From: Davidsoniella eucalypti
Lineage: Eukaryota > Ascomycota > Sordariomycetes > Microascales > Ceratocystidaceae
DNA length: 64,000 bases
Assembly (NCBI GenBank): GCA_004009845.1
Contig: RMBW01000026.1
Location: 248,001 to 312,000, forward strand
Direction: 5' to 3'
Positions 34,401-47,118 of this stretch are shown here, piece by piece (the stretch's first letter is position 1; every line of letters begins with the position of its first letter). A program made the position numbers and the translations under genes. The notes beneath the pieces were generated by a model. The model searched no databases and was not told the DNA's origin. It saw only the letters and a list, made by a program, of their open reading frames with translations.

Positions 34401-34629
34401 GGGATATGACTCGAAATGCCGGTTCTAGAGAGAGTTGATATTATAGACGTCAGTTTATGGTATCTAGGTAAGTATTCCGACACAACAACAACAACATACT
34501 GTCGATGATTCGACGACGGCTGAATAGATCGCCTACAGACTTCTCAAGATGTCTATCTTCCTGGGGGACATAGACAATGCTGCCGGGATAGCCATATTTC
34601 AGGCCGTCAATATCGCGCGGGTCAGCCAT
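31401..34629 (-). CDS. RRN6: RNA polymerase I core factor subunit Rrn6-like
   Basis: Minus-strand exons 34500-34629, 32426-34424 and 31401-32370 give 1032 residues. The start MADPRDIDGLKYGYPGSIVY is the short N-terminal motif seen in fungal Rrn6 proteins. A long middle region is predicted as a beta-propeller, with strands such as RKRRWIAVQKRSSTVILQP, LALIDEMGYWSIWDIRG and LVWLSYIYD. The C-terminal third is helical and then Ser/Gln-rich with repeated SQ patterns (SSQAIPQ, SQSSSLPSS). It ends in a lysine run, MKPKKKKKKGGIK, as in Rrn6/TAF1C. Rrn6 with Rrn7 and Rrn11 forms the core factor that recruits Pol I to rDNA promoters in the nucleolus. The function call rests on overall layout and the terminal motifs, since the family diverges quickly in sequence. 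Confidence 0.83.
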
Positions 34630-35263
34630 AGGGAATAGAAGAGAGATGTGAGAACCAAGAACTCTGGGTTATGGGCAAGTTCATGACGCCCGCGCCAGAA
34701 TCGGTGCGCAGCAGATTTGGGATCAGTATCAAAAATTATCAGAGAGAAGTGCCAACAGAGATTGTCTGGTTAGTGTATATGATAGTTTCAGGGTGTTTCG
34801 TGATATGCAGAGCAAAGAGTTGAGAAGATGATGGGCGACTAAAGTAGCAAAGCAATAAAAATCGCAATTGCGGCGCTGGCGAAAGTAGGAAGCTCTTTGC
34901 GCCTGTAATATTTTTGGCAATCGATAAGCAAGCTAAAATCGCAAACATTTGGTGACGTTCCTGTCCATATTTTTTCCTTTATGGCTGACATAATACACTT
35001 TTTCACAGGCCAAAATGTCGGCCTAGTAACCCAGAAACCATACACTTTAATCGCCCAAAACAGGATCTCTTTATTTATCCCCCATCAAATCGACCAAACG
35101 ACCCCTCCGTCCCTCTCTCGGATCGCCAAAGCCACCGGCATTACCCCGCCATTTCCAATTACTCTTGCCGTATCTCGAAGAACACAAGGCTGTCTTTCTT
35201 TCTTCCTCTTTGTCTCGCTTCCTCAAGTCGTCTACCCGTTTCAGCGTTCCCGGCGCATTTACA
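34630..35263. promoter_or_regulatory. Divergent promoter RRN6 / SPC25
   Basis: About 630 bases between divergent starts. The half next to SPC25 is pyrimidine-rich (35060-35230) and probably its leader. No strong named motif was seen. Confidence 0.45.
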
Positions 35264-36100
35264 ATGGCGTTCGATCCGTCAGCGTCAACGCGCTCGCTTC
35301 TGCCGCCCGCTTCAGCGCCGTCTATTGCCGACAGTCTTCCCAATATAAACTTTGGCCTAGATGATCTCCGTGAGCGCATGACACGGTTTACAAACAAATT
35401 TGACAACTACATCGAACAAGGTCGCAAGAATGTGCTAGAAGAGCGCAATCAGTTCCGCATGAACATTGCCGAACTTCAAGGTTTGAAATTCCCTTTTGTT
35501 TCCATGTTTCTATCATCGGCACATATTCTAACTACCGGAACACTAAATATAGAGGACCAGCGGATGAAGCGCAAAGATATCGAAATCATACAACTCAAAA
35601 CGTCGTCACTACAGCAAAGCATCTCGAAAGAAGACGCTGAGACAAATGAAATGCACGACGCCATTACTTCGCTCGAGGCTCAACGCGACCGCCATCTGTC
35701 AACGCGCGACATGTTGAAAAAGCAAATTGAACAGACCCAGCGAGAGATCGACTCCCGCTTGGCCGCACAGCGAGCTCACGCCGCACGAATTGAGGCACAG
35801 GCACGCTTCAACATCCCGGAGCTCGACTTTTGGACATCAACTCTCGGACTGAGGATTGAGGGCGCCGGCAAAGACGACCGGCTCAAATTTGTGTACTCAC
35901 ACATAGATGAAAAGGACTGGGATCGAGAGGCTTGGTTCGAGCTATCAACAGCTTCCAGAGACTATGATATCAGACATTGCCGCCCAAAACTTGAGAAGGA
36001 CAAGATCGAAAAGGTCGTTGATAAGGTCAATGAAACTCGAGATCTTACTCTTCTCTTGAAGGGCATGAGAGAGCTGTTTGTAGAGGCTTACAAGAGCTAA
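35264..36100 (+). CDS. SPC25: Ndc80-complex kinetochore protein Spc25
   Basis: Exons 35264-35480 and 35553-36100 give 254 residues. After a short N-terminus comes a long coiled coil (FGLDDLRERMTRFTNKFDNY and LKTSSLQQSISKEDAETNEM through IEQTQREIDSRLAAQRAHAA). The C-terminal globular RWD-like head follows: NIPELDFWTSTLGLRIEGAG, KDDRLKFVYSHIDEKDW and KGMRELFVEAYKS. This is the typical fungal Spc25, which pairs with Spc24 to dock the Ndc80 complex on the inner kinetochore. The 72-base intron (GTTTGA donor, CTAAC branch) is a multiple of three without a stop; the open frame continues through it. I remove it because it interrupts the coiled coil with a hydrophobic stretch and has branch and acceptor signals. 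The ATG at 35264 is preferred over in-frame upstream starts in the leader. Confidence 0.9.
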   Translation: MAFDPSASTRSLLPPASAPSIADSLPNINFGLDDLRERMTRFTNKFDNYIEQGRKNVLEERNQFRMNIAELQGLKFPFVSMFLSSAHILTTGTLNIEDQRMKRKDIEIIQLKTSSLQQSISKEDAETNEMHDAITSLEAQRDRHLSTRDMLKKQIEQTQREIDSRLAAQRAHAARIEAQARFNIPELDFWTSTLGLRIEGAGKDDRLKFVYSHIDEKDWDREAWFELSTASRDYDIRHCRPKLEKDKIEKVVDKVNETRDLTLLLKGMRELFVEAYKS

Positions 36101-36502
36101 TGGCTATATCAAGTGTCGAGTCGCAGATATGGGTTACTTTGCTTTTGTCTTGGCGTTATATCTACGGATAGGATCTTCAGGTATGGTTGTTTTACAGTAT
36201 ATACGTCTTATGATTCCACGATATTAGTTAATATTATTTTGTTTTCTCTTGTTTACAAATCACAATGGTCTATCAGCGTCATGTGAAAACAACCCATCAG
36301 ATGTTAGCACGTGTTAGTTCACGTGATATCGCGTGAATCTGGCGTCTGGCCTATCACGACACGGGCCCGGACTTACAGCCTAATATCGCCGGCTGCTGCC
36401 TGACTATCACAATTCTGCGTTTGAAATCAAGTATTGTACAAACATCTCAATATTTTCAACATCGACATCCTAAGTCGCTATTACACTCAAGAAATTGCCA
36501 AA
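36101..36502 (+). promoter_or_regulatory. MAG1 promoter region with two CACGTG boxes
   Basis: About 400 bases. CACGTG at 36308-36313 and TCACGTGA at 36319-36326 lie 11 bases apart, about 180 bases before the MAG1 start. They match the E-box/CDEI-type site of bHLH factors such as Cbf1. Confidence 0.5.
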
Positions 36503-37684
36503 ATGTCAACACGCCGTTCAGCACGTATCGCATCTCATGCGTTAGAAGCAGTCACCAAGCCGCCAGTCGCATCTAAAAAGCATGGCACTTCTATATCCAA
36601 AGCGAATATGTCTACCAAGAAACGGAAGTCAAATGTCACAGAGCCTTCCCGTTCTGAATCTTCAAAAGTCGTCACTCCTCCACCAGCTGTTCCGGAACCG
36701 TCGGCCCCCAGTACTCCTAGGAAGCGTACAAAGACTCAAACATTATCCATTACACCGATCGCACGCCGTATTACTGCGCCAAACTTGACTTCAGCCACCC
36801 TCCTATCTCCGGATGTGATTCCTCCCTCTTCGCCCATAGCAAGAAGTTCTTATTCCGAAAGCAAGGAGGATACGATATCTCATGATGTCTTCAACAAAGA
36901 AACGCTTCTGCAGGACGCTATCCAGCATCTAATATCAGTTGACCCAAAAATGAAGCCACTGATAAAAAAGCACCATTGTGATATCTTCTCTCCTGAGGGG
37001 CTTGCCGAGAAAATCGATCCATGGGAAAGCTTGGTCAGCAGCATCATCTCGCAGCAAGTGTCTGGGGCCGCTGCCAAAAGCATAAAGCGCAAATTTATCG
37101 CTCTATTTCATCCGGCCGATGGTACCGAGCCGAACAATGACCAAGATCAAGAAGAGGAGGATGGTGATCCAGAAGCACATTTGCAACCATTCCCTACCCC
37201 GTCACAAGTTGTCAAAATGACTATCGACTCGCTCCGCCCCGCCGGCCTCTCTCAACGCAAAGCCGAGTACGTACACGGGCTCGCCGAGAAATTTGTCTCT
37301 GGTGAGCTCTCTTCGACATTTCTGGCGTGTGCGCCTTATGACGAGCTAGTCGAACGCCTAACGGCTGTGCGTGGTCTGGGACTCTGGTCAGTCGAGATGT
37401 TCGCTTGTTTTGCCCTTCGACGACCGGATGTGTGTTCACTGGGCGATCTCGGTGTTCAACGCGGCATGGCAGCGTTTGTGGGTCGGGATGTATCGAAGCT
37501 AAAGACAAGCGGAAAGGGCAAGTGGAAGTACATGAATGAGGCCGATATGAAGGCGCTTTCGGAACCGTTCAGTCCATATCGGAGCATTTTCATGTGGTAC
37601 ATGTGGCGAGTAGAGAATACAGATATTGGATCTATGGAAGTCGCGCCCAAACCTCAGCCGAAGAAGAAACAGTCTAAATCATAG
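36503..37684 (+). CDS. MAG1: DNA-3-methyladenine glycosylase, HhH-GPD family (Mag1)
   Basis: Intronless, 393 residues from the ATG at 36503; an upstream in-frame ATG at 36434 adds 23 residues without conservation. Residues 1-150 are basic, Ser/Pro-rich and likely a nuclear-localising, disordered arm (MSTRRSARIASHA, PRKRTKTQ). The HhH-GPD fold follows: WESLVSSIISQQVSGAAAKS, then LSQRKAEYVHGLAEK. The hairpin is LTAVRGLGLWSVEMFACFA, and D315 in SLGDLGVQRG is the catalytic aspartate position. It removes alkylated purines in base-excision repair. An acidic insert (DQDQEEEDGDPEAH) sits between the first helices, as in several fungal orthologues. The Lys-rich tail may be a second nuclear signal. Confidence 0.93.
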   Translation: MSTRRSARIASHALEAVTKPPVASKKHGTSISKANMSTKKRKSNVTEPSRSESSKVVTPPPAVPEPSAPSTPRKRTKTQTLSITPIARRITAPNLTSATLLSPDVIPPSSPIARSSYSESKEDTISHDVFNKETLLQDAIQHLISVDPKMKPLIKKHHCDIFSPEGLAEKIDPWESLVSSIISQQVSGAAAKSIKRKFIALFHPADGTEPNNDQDQEEEDGDPEAHLQPFPTPSQVVKMTIDSLRPAGLSQRKAEYVHGLAEKFVSGELSSTFLACAPYDELVERLTAVRGLGLWSVEMFACFALRRPDVCSLGDLGVQRGMAAFVGRDVSKLKTSGKGKWKYMNEADMKALSEPFSPYRSIFMWYMWRVENTDIGSMEVAPKPQPKKKQSKS

Positions 37685-38067
37685 AAACGTCCCCATGATA
37701 ACAGTCAATTTCTAGCTATCATGCTGTGAAGCTTAGGATAGTATACACCAGACTAGTTTCATATATCAGCGTTAATACCAAGGCAGCGAAATAGACTTTC
37801 AACTATGATTTCATGCTTAGCGCTGTCAGCTCACCGTAGATCAGAGTATGGTGGTTCCTCAGCTAAGAGTGGCTAGGAACAGAACACGCGGAGGCTTAGA
37901 GTAGTAAAGCAGACAGGCTTAATAGACTTGATGTTTGCTTCGCCTACCTGTCAACATCTCGCTATTTATCGAGTATATCCGTCTTGTGTACATATACATA
38001 CTTCGTTCTGCTCTTATTACATGCTGCTGCTTTCTTGTGTGAATCTAATTGCTAAGCCTTGTTGATG

Positions 38068-38078
38068 CCCCCCCCCCC
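38068..38078 (+). repeat. Homopolymer of 11 C
   Basis: A run of 11 cytosines in an AT-rich setting. It is a probable length-polymorphic or error-prone site. Confidence 0.85.
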
Positions 38079-39693
38079 GTATTTCTAGACTTTATCGAAT
38101 GCTACATAAGTAGCATTATTGCTATAGCTTCTTCTTACAGTATTGGTGTGGTTCAAATGTCGGATTAAACGTACTTCAGGGTCTCTCTAACAAGATACGA
38201 GCACGAACCGGAACGTGTATACGAAGAACGAAGAATGAGAACGACAAAAAAGACATGCAAAGAAAGCGAGAAGAAAAAGGACTAGACAGTTCTTTATCCC
38301 CAGTCCCAGCAAGAGATGAACAGCTCTACTCAATAATTCCTCGCATTCATGCTCTAATATAATAGAAGCGAGTCCAGACGAATCGAGGACCTACTAGTGA
38401 AGGGTCATGAAGATCCAATCTAGACCAGCCTATCCTGTTGAAAATAATATACGTATCAAAAAGCAACATGTGTAGATGTCATCAGAATACTAAATGAATA
38501 GTAGGAAACAAAAAAAGGAGAGCTTGCGCAACACCCTTTCGCTACTCATATTTGTATTGAATTTCAACCCCATTTCACATTCATTTTGTTATTGCTTCAC
38601 ATTGCTACCCCCTGCTAAAAAGGATAAGGGAACAAACAATGGTTAGCTTACAGATAGTTAGTCTTGAACTTTGACGTCTATTTCATATTACGGGTTTGAT
38701 CATGATAGAATACGCTCATCCTAGTGCCGGATTTGATGCCGGGTCAAGTTCCTTTCTATTGCGTAAAAATGCCAGCAAATATTCACTGATGAATGGTATT
38801 CCAGTTTGAGACACTATGTAGTTGAATACTGGATCAGACAAATATCTAAAAAGATACATTAGCATTACTACTAGTACAACACGTTATCCGTATGTTGTAC
38901 TAATAGGAGGCCAAACGATGATAGTCTAGGATGTCAGCTGTTTCCCATGATGACAGCTAAACATACAGATGTACACATGTGATATGTAGTAGAATATAGC
39001 TCCATAAGATTAATGAATTAAATTATATAGTTATATGTAGTAGTAAAGCCACTAGACAAGCTTTCAGGATCATGATGTCCTAGTCACTTGCTAGCTTCTA
39101 CTGCGTACTAGCATCATGAAGATATAAAGAATATGGACCGAACTGGTCATTTAGTCAGTGACATATTCAAATCATGATATACCGCATGAAAGCAACTAGA
39201 TCAACAACCGAGGTAATGCTGTAGGAACTGGGTATACAATAAAAGTACGAATGCAATAAAAGGAGATCATCCAAACAATGCATATTTGCCAACCTCTTAC
39301 AATAATCCGATGCATTCTATGTGGCACAGTAGAACAAGCTATGGATAAGAAAGAACTAGGAGCAAGTGAGATCATTTCTGTCTTAAACATAGATACAAAA
39401 AGAGAATCATCGATACTATGATGATACGGAGCGTTATGTTATTCGATATGCCGCTAGAGGCCAACAGAGAATGTTATGTGAGGCCCTTTGAGCTGGTAGA
39501 AGCCACTATAAAAGCCACTGCATTCTGTAAAGTGTACAACTATCAATATCCAAGCTAGCAGTATATTAGCGTTGTAATGGTAACGACAACACTGATATGA
39601 TGGGACGTGCCATGCCATTGGAAGGTCACAAACCCATCCCTATCGAAATTTGCAGGCTGGCTAAGCCTCCAAACCAACGGAAGATAACGAGTT

Positions 39694-39720
39694 TGTAGTA
39701 GCAGTAGCAGTAGCAGTAGC
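39694..39720 (+). repeat. (GTAGCA)n microsatellite
   Basis: Four perfect hexamer copies plus a partial one, non-coding. Confidence 0.85.
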
Positions 39721-42700
39721 AAAAAAAGCAAATCAAGCTACTTAGTAGGAATCGTGAAAGATATACAGATACAGTTATGTACTTATAACAACAGCTAGTT
39801 GAGTTCCATGTATATCTACCTTCCTTGACAGGATAAAAACAAATACAATAGCGGGATATTAGCGAAAAACTACACTACTTCTGGTCGATCAACATGATGT
39901 GGCTTCTAGGGAAAGTAACGGAGAAACATGGTTAAGATGGAGGCGTCATCGGCCCTACAGTTGTTATGTCTACTGGAATGAAAGGGGATAGCGCCGTTCT
40001 AATGCGGTAATGAAGTCATGGTGATGCTATGAGTCCCTACAAACAATGCGGCGTTTGAGCTACTCATATACTTGCTATATTTTCTTCGCGTGTATATACG
40101 TTAACAAGCCGATCTCTTTGCAGTGATATCCGATCTGTAGAGATTTGCTCACCTTCAAACGGTTGATAATTGAAGACCTTTTCACAGTAGGTCAAAGTTC
40201 GGAATAAACCCCGGTTTATTGATGATATGAGAGTTACAATGATTTTAGCTTCTTGAGCTAGTCGGTCTCGATAAGCCCATTATAAAGTGAGATTGGCATC
40301 GTAGAAAAGTAAACATGCAGGGTGTCTACTTGGTGACCAGATAACAGACGTGGAAAATTTAGAAGCCTACCATCTTTGCTTTTTCCTAGGCAAAGACAGG
40401 TTTCTAGTACTGAAGATTAATGCGTGGTGTGCACAGCAGAACAGTGTCTGTCATTCTGAATGAGGCGGATGGGACCCAAAGGGATATGGCATATCTATTG
40501 CCAGTTGTCTCGCCTAGTTGCAGTGCTTTATGGCCTTTTTCTAGGGAAATTCCCTCCCCAGAGGCGGTGCTGTGTATACAATTACATTCCAATAAGAAGT
40601 CATCCGTTTCACGATCATGTAGTATAACCTACCACGGATAGGGAAGGGTGAAAAAGATGGGAACTAGAGAACTTTGTGACTTCTATGAAGACAAGACTCT
40701 GAACTTCTTTCAGTATCTCTGGCTTTCCGCCTCCCTAAAGCACAAAGTCTCGGTTGGTTGCAATGCTGTTATACAGGTACTCACATGCCTTGTTTGTTTT
40801 CTCTTGTGCTCTTCTGGCGACGGTCGTTCCATGACGAGGCTAGGCTGGCCTTTCCCGATAGAAGCAAAACAGACTGAAATCGTGAGAAAGCACAGAAGGC
40901 GTTGATGTCATAGACGCTCTGTCATGCGTCAAAAGAGGCAAAAGGGGCCCGTGATGGCTGGTTTAAAGCTTCGGTAAGATGCTATATATTCTATTTCTGC
41001 ACAATTTATCTGGTATATGTATAAATGCGGTGTCCCGTGCCATATCAACATTTCTTTCCAAAATTCTATTCTCGGCCTCCAAAACTGCAAGAAGCCCTTT
41101 TGCGGTGTTTAGTTCTGAACAAGGCGACTACGATCAATGAAAACCAATGGGAAGAACGGATCAGACGGAAACGGGCTTGTGCTTCACCGCTTTCACTGAA
41201 TTTTCGGGTTTGTGCTCAGATCACAATTTTGAAGTTTATTCATCTCCTAAGATTAATCATGATGCCTAAGCTGCTAAAGTGCAATGATTTTCTTTTTTTT
41301 TTTCTCACCATCGCATTTTCATTTGGCTATTTTCCAAACTATCATAATATCTTCAATCAATAGTTAAAATGTCTTCTTAATATTGGTGCCCTTTCGATAG
41401 CTTCAACGATTAGATTCGTGCAACAATTTTAAAAGTTTGCCTTGTTCCTTTACCATCAGCTTGACGTACTAAAAAAGTACAGTAGCTGCTAATTTTGTAG
41501 CTCTTTATTTCGCCAGAGACCGGTGCCGATTTTGTCTATATAAAACAACATCATGGTGTGTGTCTAATAAAAATTGTTTTCGGAAGCGAGCGTTCAACCG
41601 CCACACCCACACAACTAGTTACTTGGTTTGAATAAATCAGCCCCATTTTGTTGTTTATTTACATTCTACTCCCAAACAGCCAAAATATAGAGAAAACAAG
41701 GTCTTCTTTTTAAAACTTGGAGACTTCTTCTGATATGTATTCATCATGCTTTTTGGTGCAAATATGTATCATGCACTACTACGTCATTGAATCTAATTTT
41801 CTCAAGGTCGGCACCAATAAAACTAGTGCAGACGCTAGAAAAGAAAAAGGTCATCGTGGTCAGCGATACTTGGAAATCGTCAAAAATAAAAATAAAGGCC
41901 AGCCTCTGATGACGACGACATCAAGCGGCCCAGATTATAAGCTTTTTTCATCTTTCCCTTTCGTTGCTTGTCTTGCTTGGTTAGTGGGCAGTGCTATTCT
42001 ATTCGTTCGTCCAATTTTTTTACTTTTCTCTACAAGAGCTAAGATCAAGTAAAAACGAAGACCAAGTAAAAAAAAAAAAAAACTTTACTGTCGATATCAG
42101 AAATGGAAACAGGGAAAGGTATGAAACATGATCGGCTTCGCCTTGTGGACTCAACTTTTGTTTTCATTGTATGTCTTTTCGTGTGACACCAGGGCATCAC
42201 TCAAGCTCTTTGCTTCTATCTAGCTTCGGAGTCCCGATGGAGAGATCATCGAGTGAAAAGGAATACGGGCAACCATTACAACTAGCGATTGAGGGGTTGT
42301 CAATGGCTATGTTGATTGCTTTACTCCAATAACCAAGTTAGGCGAATGGCAACCAAGGAGACCATGAATGTAGGCTATGGTAAGTCAGGCTATAGTATCA
42401 ACTACGAGCCGTCCCGGTTATCGTCACTCACCATGTAGCCTCGAGCCTGCAATATCTCCATGTTGATTTTCCTATTGTTGCGTCAACTGCTGCTAGCTTG
42501 GTATAGGCTGCGTCTGCAAGATGTGCTGGCAGCTGTTTAATTACCAAGATATTGAAGATCATGACAAGAGGAAGAAGAGCCTGTACTTCAAAGTAGATCA
42601 AGCAACCAACTACAGGTATCTTGCTAGACAAAAGCTATGTATCATATAATCGTATCACATAATTGTATCGTGGCCATTATGCCCGGCTCAAGATAGGCTC

Positions 42701-45700
42701 TGTCGATATTTTTATCGGATTTTTAGTGATAGTATGGTCCATATTTGCCAAACACAAGAGAGCCTAAACATAATGATACCATCAACATCGTGTTAATTGT
42801 AAGTCTTCTCTCTATTTTCTCCAAATAATCGATTGTTCCAGAAAATATGACGGCCGGGTGAGGGGGAAACAATTGGATGCTGCGTCATGCAGCACGCGGC
42901 AGTCATGTTCTCATATTCCTCTGGCCTGTCCATATTGTCCTTTATTACTGCCGGTTGTTATATGTAAAACCCTATTCTATTCTGCTGCCTCACTACTCAA
43001 GCCTCAACAAGATACTGTCGATGAAAGAAAAACAACAGTTCGATAGGCGGTCTTCAATCTCGTAGTATACAGTAACATAAAGAAAAGAAAACAATGAGCC
43101 AAGTGATGTCCCTCTACCGTATTCATCGACAAATCAATATCAGATTTCATGAACAAGGGTTTAACCCTATAAATACGAAATAGTAGTCAGTTATTCAACA
43201 TGAAACTTTTTGTTACAATAGGTCTCTATTTTATTGACAAGAGCCAGATGTATTGCATAAACTTCTGATATGTTATGACTGACCGTGGAATTTCAAAATA
43301 GGAACAATTACTATGCGTCACTAGTGACGAGTCTTGGTGATCTTTAACACCAGCTCAGCAACTAAACCTTGATATGTAGACAGAACGTAACAGAACATAA
43401 CAGAAACGGCAATAAAGACCCCCTCTGAGACAATTGGATGCACATCTTCGAGAAACAATAACTCCTTCTCGTCTCTCTTCATGAACCCAGGTGTTGGGAT
43501 GTGACGGATCTACTTGATTCGCCACACCGCAGTATCGCGTGAAACATGACCTCAGCCTCTCAGGCTTTGACTATAAAGAACCGAGCAGCAGCTCAATTAG
43601 CAAGCACTACTCATGATACAGATGTACGTCGTCTGCGTGGTTGACGTAATCTTACCTTCTGCCAACTGTGCCTCGCCAGTCACAGCAGACGCCGACTTGC
43701 TGTATACAAGTATGTACATTAGGTCTGGCAGTCTAGATCGGTCGATTCTGACAACATATCTCGATATACACTATTTACCATGGCAGAAAATCAAGTTTTC
43801 TTATCCAACGCGGAGACACAATAATGTTCTTACTTTTAAGACCAAAAGAACCGGGAACAAAGAAGTGCCAAGATAATGCAGGTTACTCTTATTTTCCTTT
43901 TTTGTTAACTAAATCCAAATCTTGTAGAGTTTCAGTGTAATGTATATTTCGCATTTGTACATTTGTCTATGGTATCTGTATGGGTACAAAACAATTCAAC
44001 GTCGGGCTAATGAATGGAAGTAGTACGATCTGCTGTGAATTGAAACACCGAAACGCGTATCGCATTGATTCACACAGTCGTATCTGATGGTGGTTCATAC
44101 ACATATCAACTACATTACATGCTAGACTGGTTAGGGAAGCCTTTTCTGTGATGGAATGTTCCTTTCAAGTAACTTGGCAAGGCATTATTGACAGCCAAGC
44201 CGTGCCTAATGCCGACTGACTCGGACTGTTATATAAATATTGAACTATAACACAGCACGGGTGAAGCGACTTGACAACTGAAAATCTTCTCTAGTGCCTG
44301 TGAGTCGCTTGACTACCGCTACCGCTTAAGAGCGATCATGTTCTATACAAATAAACTAACTTATTGACAAGCCACGACTGTTATATGTACAGTATGGTTA
44401 TTGCGTCTAGGGCCAAGAAGAAAAAAAGAAAAAAAAGCACATGCTAACGCGCGATATAATCCATAATTTAAAGCAGCTATGTACATCCGTGTCCTAGGTG
44501 ACTCCATGGAAAAAAAAAAATTTGAAGAATTGAAAAGAGAAGAAAAAACAGCATCAGCTCAGTTTGATCGTTCTTCCGCTTGTTCTCCCATGGCACTGCT
44601 GATTTATGACAATGTATGGGAGATGGGAGGTAACCAAGACGAAACCAGGTAAGGGCTTAGACTCCGGTGCCATGGAAACTTGTGCCAGTGCAAGAAAAAG
44701 CCTATGCTAGATACATCATAGCCGAGATCGCTGAATATATTACTAGCATTTAGTAGTTAGTAGTGCTGGTACATATAGATAGAATAGTCAGCTAGAGAGA
44801 AGATATGGCGCAGAAGCTAAAGGGCATGGTAATCTCACGATCGACATCTAATTGGCAAAAAAATCATTTACAGTACACGAAATACGTAGCGATAACAAAA
44901 TGGCCTGATTTTGTGGATTGGGTCGTTGAATTTCTGTATATATGGAAGGGTTAGTTCAGTGTTTGTGGACGGCCTAAATTTGGGTTTAAGCCAGTGGACA
45001 AAGATCAGTAAATCAGAGACGATTGGCACCCTCCTTGACGATTTGTACCTGCATGGCTCCCAATCCCAATCCATTACAATGCAACGCGGCGTTGAGTTTT
45101 GCGCGCATTAACTAACATTGCACTGAGGCGCTAAATCGCAGCACAGCGTACATATCGTTGTAAAATATATCAGTACATTATGTAGAAGGAGAGCCATAGG
45201 AAGACGGAAAGGAAACGGAAAAGGAGTACCAATTTCGGCGGTGACAAGTGCGACGACAACGACGACGCCTAGGTTGATTAGACCGATTAACTTAGAGGTC
45301 GATAGACCGCTAGACACCCTGAGTTTTGAAGGGTTTAAAGCGCTGCCGAGAAGGTCGTTATGCAGTGTAATCTGCAGCGGATTTGTGTTTGTGCCGGTCC
45401 GAATCAGGCAATAGAAAAATAGACAGACAACATGGAAAATAAACACAAAACAACAAAACAAAGGCAGTTGTTCTGTAGCAACGTGGAAACCACCCACAAA
45501 AAAAGAAGCCAAAAAGACACTAGATAACAGATTAGCACCATCCGGCGCTCATTTAGGCTCTGGAAAAGTAAAAAGTGAATGAACATCAATCGAAATTTGG
45601 GTCAATCTCGCACCCTCCCTGCTGGCACCCCACTAGGCTACTGGACCCACACCTGCAGCGCCTGGCCTCCTTCTCCTTGTACCTGACCCCGGCAACTGCC

Positions 45701-46156
45701 CCTTCCTCCTTTCACACTGATCCATTGGATCCTGCACGGGCGCCGATGTTGTGGCTGAACCTTGTGTGGACTAGAGGTACCTCTGCTGGAAATACAGGTG
45801 TAGAGGTACCCGAGCCGCCTGAGCACGGCTGGCCCGTCTACTATATTTTAATGGGCGCGCCCACTACGACGCGACGGGCTTCAGCGGGTATCATAGCATT
45901 ATAGGGTGCATAGTTGGTTGCATAGAAAGCGTTCTGCTTCAACTAACCGCAACCGCTACTTCACATGCAGCGCACGAACACACTTAGTAATATTATGATA
46001 TAGCAGCGTAATATGCTAATAGACGACGCCGAGCCTAGGCTACAGGCCCTGTCGCAGACGAGCAGGGGCGTGTATGGTGCTGCGTATGCCTTTGTAGCGA
46101 CTCGACGATAAGCTGGTAATATTGCTTCAGCTATGCTGAGTAGCACTTTGCACTAA

Positions 46157-46581
46157 TATATATGCACTCACTGTGATTGCTTGATTTGCTCGACCCAAGC
46201 TAGTGTTGCGCAAGGAATAAGAGAGCGTTTGCTTGGCTTTGCCTTCTTGCTTGCGGTTCCTGGTTCAGCGGCGTTGCTGGTTTTCCTCATCTGCCCCCCT
46301 TCCCCCATCCCTTCTGCCTTTTTGAACCGATCTGCTCATCTTTTTCTTGTTTTTCTTCCCCTTCTTCTCTTCTCACCCCATTGTTTAGAGGCTTCTCACT
46401 CCCTCCTTGGTCTTCATCTTTTTCTTCTTTTATATCTTCTCTTCCATACTCTCGTTAACTTACAAGACTTTTCTTCTTCGACTTCGTTCTTCTTCTTCGT
46501 ACCATCTTTACCGTCACCTTCCATTACTTCGGAAGACGACCATAATATCCGTTAGGACCCAAGACTATTTTTAAAGACAAG
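46157..46581 (+). promoter_or_regulatory. Probable core promoter and 5'UTR exon of the ECM33-like gene
   Basis: An AT-rich TATATATG at about 46157 is followed by a pyrimidine-rich strand from 46260 to 46530, as expected for a strong fungal promoter and transcription start zone. The ORF at 46181-46555 is a by-product of the pyrimidine bias (Leu/Phe/Ser/Pro only). Confidence 0.4.
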
Positions 46582-47112
46582 GTAAGCATAATCATATTTC
46601 TCGAGGATCGCCATACACACATGAGACGTAAACTGCACATCCTGCATCTACGTGCCCCTTTCCCAAACACATATTTAGAGTTGCTATTTCAACGTTCGAA
46701 TCGCCATCATCGACTACGACATCTCTTACCACTTCCATAATTGCTCGGCTTGCCAACTACCAATACCGATATATTAATAACACGCGTGCCGTCCTCAATA
46801 ATCAACATTTTCACCTATACATCTTATATTTGGCCAAGGTCGGAAACTACTCAGCTGGACAGTGTGGATACCTCCTTACACACTAATTCCTAATCTAACG
46901 CGTCAAACAAACCGATCCTAATTTGCATATCTGCAAATAAACTTATTTCTCTACTTAATTTTCATTTTCTCCTTCTATTTTACCTCCTTCGCCATCGACA
47001 CCCGAGCTGCCGTTGATCGCAACACTCGCCCTTTATCTAACATCCATCACCAATACATCTCTTCTAATACGGTGTCCATAATCGTCACATAATCATAAAC
47101 TAACTTCCACAG
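46582..47112 (+). other. Probable 5'UTR intron of the ECM33-like gene
   Basis: A GTAAGC donor at 46582 follows AAGACAAG. CTAACTTCCACAG ending at 47112 is a textbook branch site plus acceptor six bases before the start codon at 47119. The intervening 531 bases contain many short ATG frames that would otherwise precede the start. Not proven without RNA data. Confidence 0.55.
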
Positions 47113-47118
47113 TTCATA

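Larger units (their letters stand above)
37685..46150. other. Second gene-poor AT-rich stretch
   Basis: About 8.5 kb with no ORF above 135 codons and no recognisable domain. It contains an 11-C run (38068-38078), a (GTAGCA)n microsatellite near 39695 and a 15-A run (42068-42082). Scattered short ORFs look random. I see no transposon protein motif and no tRNA. The stretch lies wholly between MAG1 and the ECM33 leader, so it may hold distal ECM33 control elements or non-coding transcripts. Confidence 0.6.

Noticed and set aside
42069..42082. Poly-A run as a retroelement tail
   Set aside because: No adjacent element boundary, target duplication or coding remnant was seen; treated as a simple homopolymer.
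45575..45904. 109-codon plus-strand ORF in a GC-richer patch
   Set aside because: No domain, no splice or promoter context, and Pro/Thr-rich composition expected by chance there.
46181..46555. 124-codon ORF rich in Leu/Phe/Ser
   Set aside because: It is the CT-rich transcription start zone and leader of the ECM33-like gene, and the apparent hydrophobicity is due to pyrimidine codons.
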